Source: Saprospiraceae bacterium
GTDB taxonomy: Bacteria > Bacteroidota > Bacteroidia > Chitinophagales > Saprospiraceae
Assembly (NCBI GenBank): GCA_027031145.1
Contig: JALVEG010000048.1
Span: 1 to 5,484, forward strand
Reading direction: 5' to 3'
DNA length: 5,484 bases
Part shown: piece by piece, positions 4,780 through 5,484 of the stretch
Layout: each line of letters starts with the position of its first letter
Position numbering within the stretch: the stretch's first letter is position 1
Notes under the pieces: generated by a model
Seen by the model: only the letters and a program-made list of their open reading frames with translations
Databases searched by the model: none
Told to the model about the DNA's origin: nothing
Made by a program: the position numbers and the translations under genes

Positions 4780-5484
4780 ATGTATAGATATAGCTTTATT
4801 TTTCTTGTTTTTATTATGCAGGTAGTTAATATAAATGCACAAAATAAACGTGATTATATTTGGCTTTCGGGGTATTCATATATTCCTGTAAGAGGAAATG
4901 TCATTAATTTTAATAATAAAGGTAAGATTGATAGTATAATTTTAGGATTTGCTAGGATTGGCGAAAATAATACGATAATATCAGATAAAAAAGGGCATTT
5001 GCTTTTTTATTCAAATGGATGCGTTGTAATGGATTCTACCCATAATTTGATGGAAAACGGAGATAGTATAAATTATGGAGAAGCCTGGGAAGAAGATTGT
5101 AAAGAGCCTTTTGCATTTGATTACGGTAGTCAAAATTCCATAATATTACCTGATCCCGGAAATATAGATGCAGGACGAAACGGTTATTATTTGATACATA
5201 AAAGGTATGAATTGATATCCGAACCAATATTGCAGGCATACAGTCCGGAATTGTATTATACTTATGTAGATATGAATGGAAATAATGGAAAAGGAAAAGT
5301 AATAGAAAAGAACAAAGTCATATTTAGTACTACCAATATGCCTATAAGTTATTTAACAGCATGTAAGCATGCGAATGGAAAGGATTGGTGGATAATTTCA
5401 CAAAAGAAAGATACTAATTTATATTATATAGTCTTATTAAATACAGACACTATATCACTTGTAGATTCAATTAATATTGGATAT
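4780..5484 (+). CDS. Secreted Bacteroidota protein, N-terminal part (runs off the window)
   Basis: The frame is open from ATG 4780 to the last base (235 codons, no stop). Residues 1-20 form a signal peptide, MYRYSFIFLVFIMQVVNINA, with cleavage expected before Q21, a typical Bacteroidota junction. The mature part has the recurring motifs GHLLFYSNGCVVMDSTHNLM (about 72-91), ILPDPGN and YYLIH (about 122-140), YVDMNGNNGKGKVIEKN (162-178) and LTACKHANGKDWWII (192-206). From memory, these mark a family of large secreted Bacteroidota proteins with a beta-propeller-like N-terminal region and often a T9SS type A tail. The tail is outside this window. The substrate or role is unknown. No Shine-Dalgarno is visible and the MITE ends 25 bases upstream, so the promoter lies in or before the MITE or is very short. 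Confidence 0.85.
   Translation, partial: MYRYSFIFLVFIMQVVNINAQNKRDYIWLSGYSYIPVRGNVINFNNKGKIDSIILGFARIGENNTIISDKKGHLLFYSNGCVVMDSTHNLMENGDSINYGEAWEEDCKEPFAFDYGSQNSIILPDPGNIDAGRNGYYLIHKRYELISEPILQAYSPELYYTYVDMNGNNGKGKVIEKNKVIFSTTNMPISYLTACKHANGKDWWIISQKKDTNLYYIVLLNTDTISLVDSINIGY

Noticed and set aside
5036..5239. Open frame antisense to the secreted protein
   Set aside because: It lies entirely within the longer plus-strand frame, which has a signal peptide and recognisable motifs.

Overview
The window looks like chromosomal DNA from a low-GC member of the Bacteroidota. Several signs agree: two lipoproteins with Bacteroidota-style lipoboxes, start codons without an obvious Shine-Dalgarno, one candidate promoter close to the TTTG / TAnnTTTG pattern of this phylum, a secreted protein whose signal peptide ends in ...NA|Q, and two pieces of type IX secretion (T9SS) C-terminal sorting domain. 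The exact lineage cannot be read from the sequence.

Layout. Bases 1-52 may be the tail of an upstream gene. An AT-rich long palindrome (60-141) follows, then mtaB (197-1492, +), a tRNA methylthiotransferase and the only housekeeping gene. A short spacer (1493-1705) holds one copy of a hairpin-forming dispersed repeat and an intrinsic terminator that serves the minus strand. Two lipoprotein genes follow on the minus strand: a 250-residue protein built from two copies of a ~75-residue unit (1706-2458), with a candidate promoter just upstream, and a 347-359-residue TPR-like lipoprotein of a Bacteroidota family without known function (2560-3603 or 3639).

From about 3640 to 4779 there is no intact gene, but the stretch is dense in structure. 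It has two orphan T9SS type A tails with no protein body (3700-3813 and 4399-4596, both +), a hairpin repeat in two copies with a compensatory base-pair change between them (3815-3872 and 4296-4352), tandem 8-mers and 7-mers (3873-3966), a second copy of the dispersed hairpin repeat seen after mtaB (3996-4070), three further unrelated hairpins, and a 141-bp MITE-like element with 16-bp terminal inverted repeats (4614-4754). This looks like a decayed, rearranged junction where repeats accumulate, not a compact functional system.

The last gene (4780-5484, +) starts 25 bp after the MITE and runs off the window. It is the N-terminal 235 residues of a secreted protein of a Bacteroidota family that often carries a T9SS tail. 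The genes do not form one pathway. The common thread is the cell envelope and secretion (two lipoproteins, one exported protein, two relics of exported proteins) beside one unrelated tRNA-modification gene.
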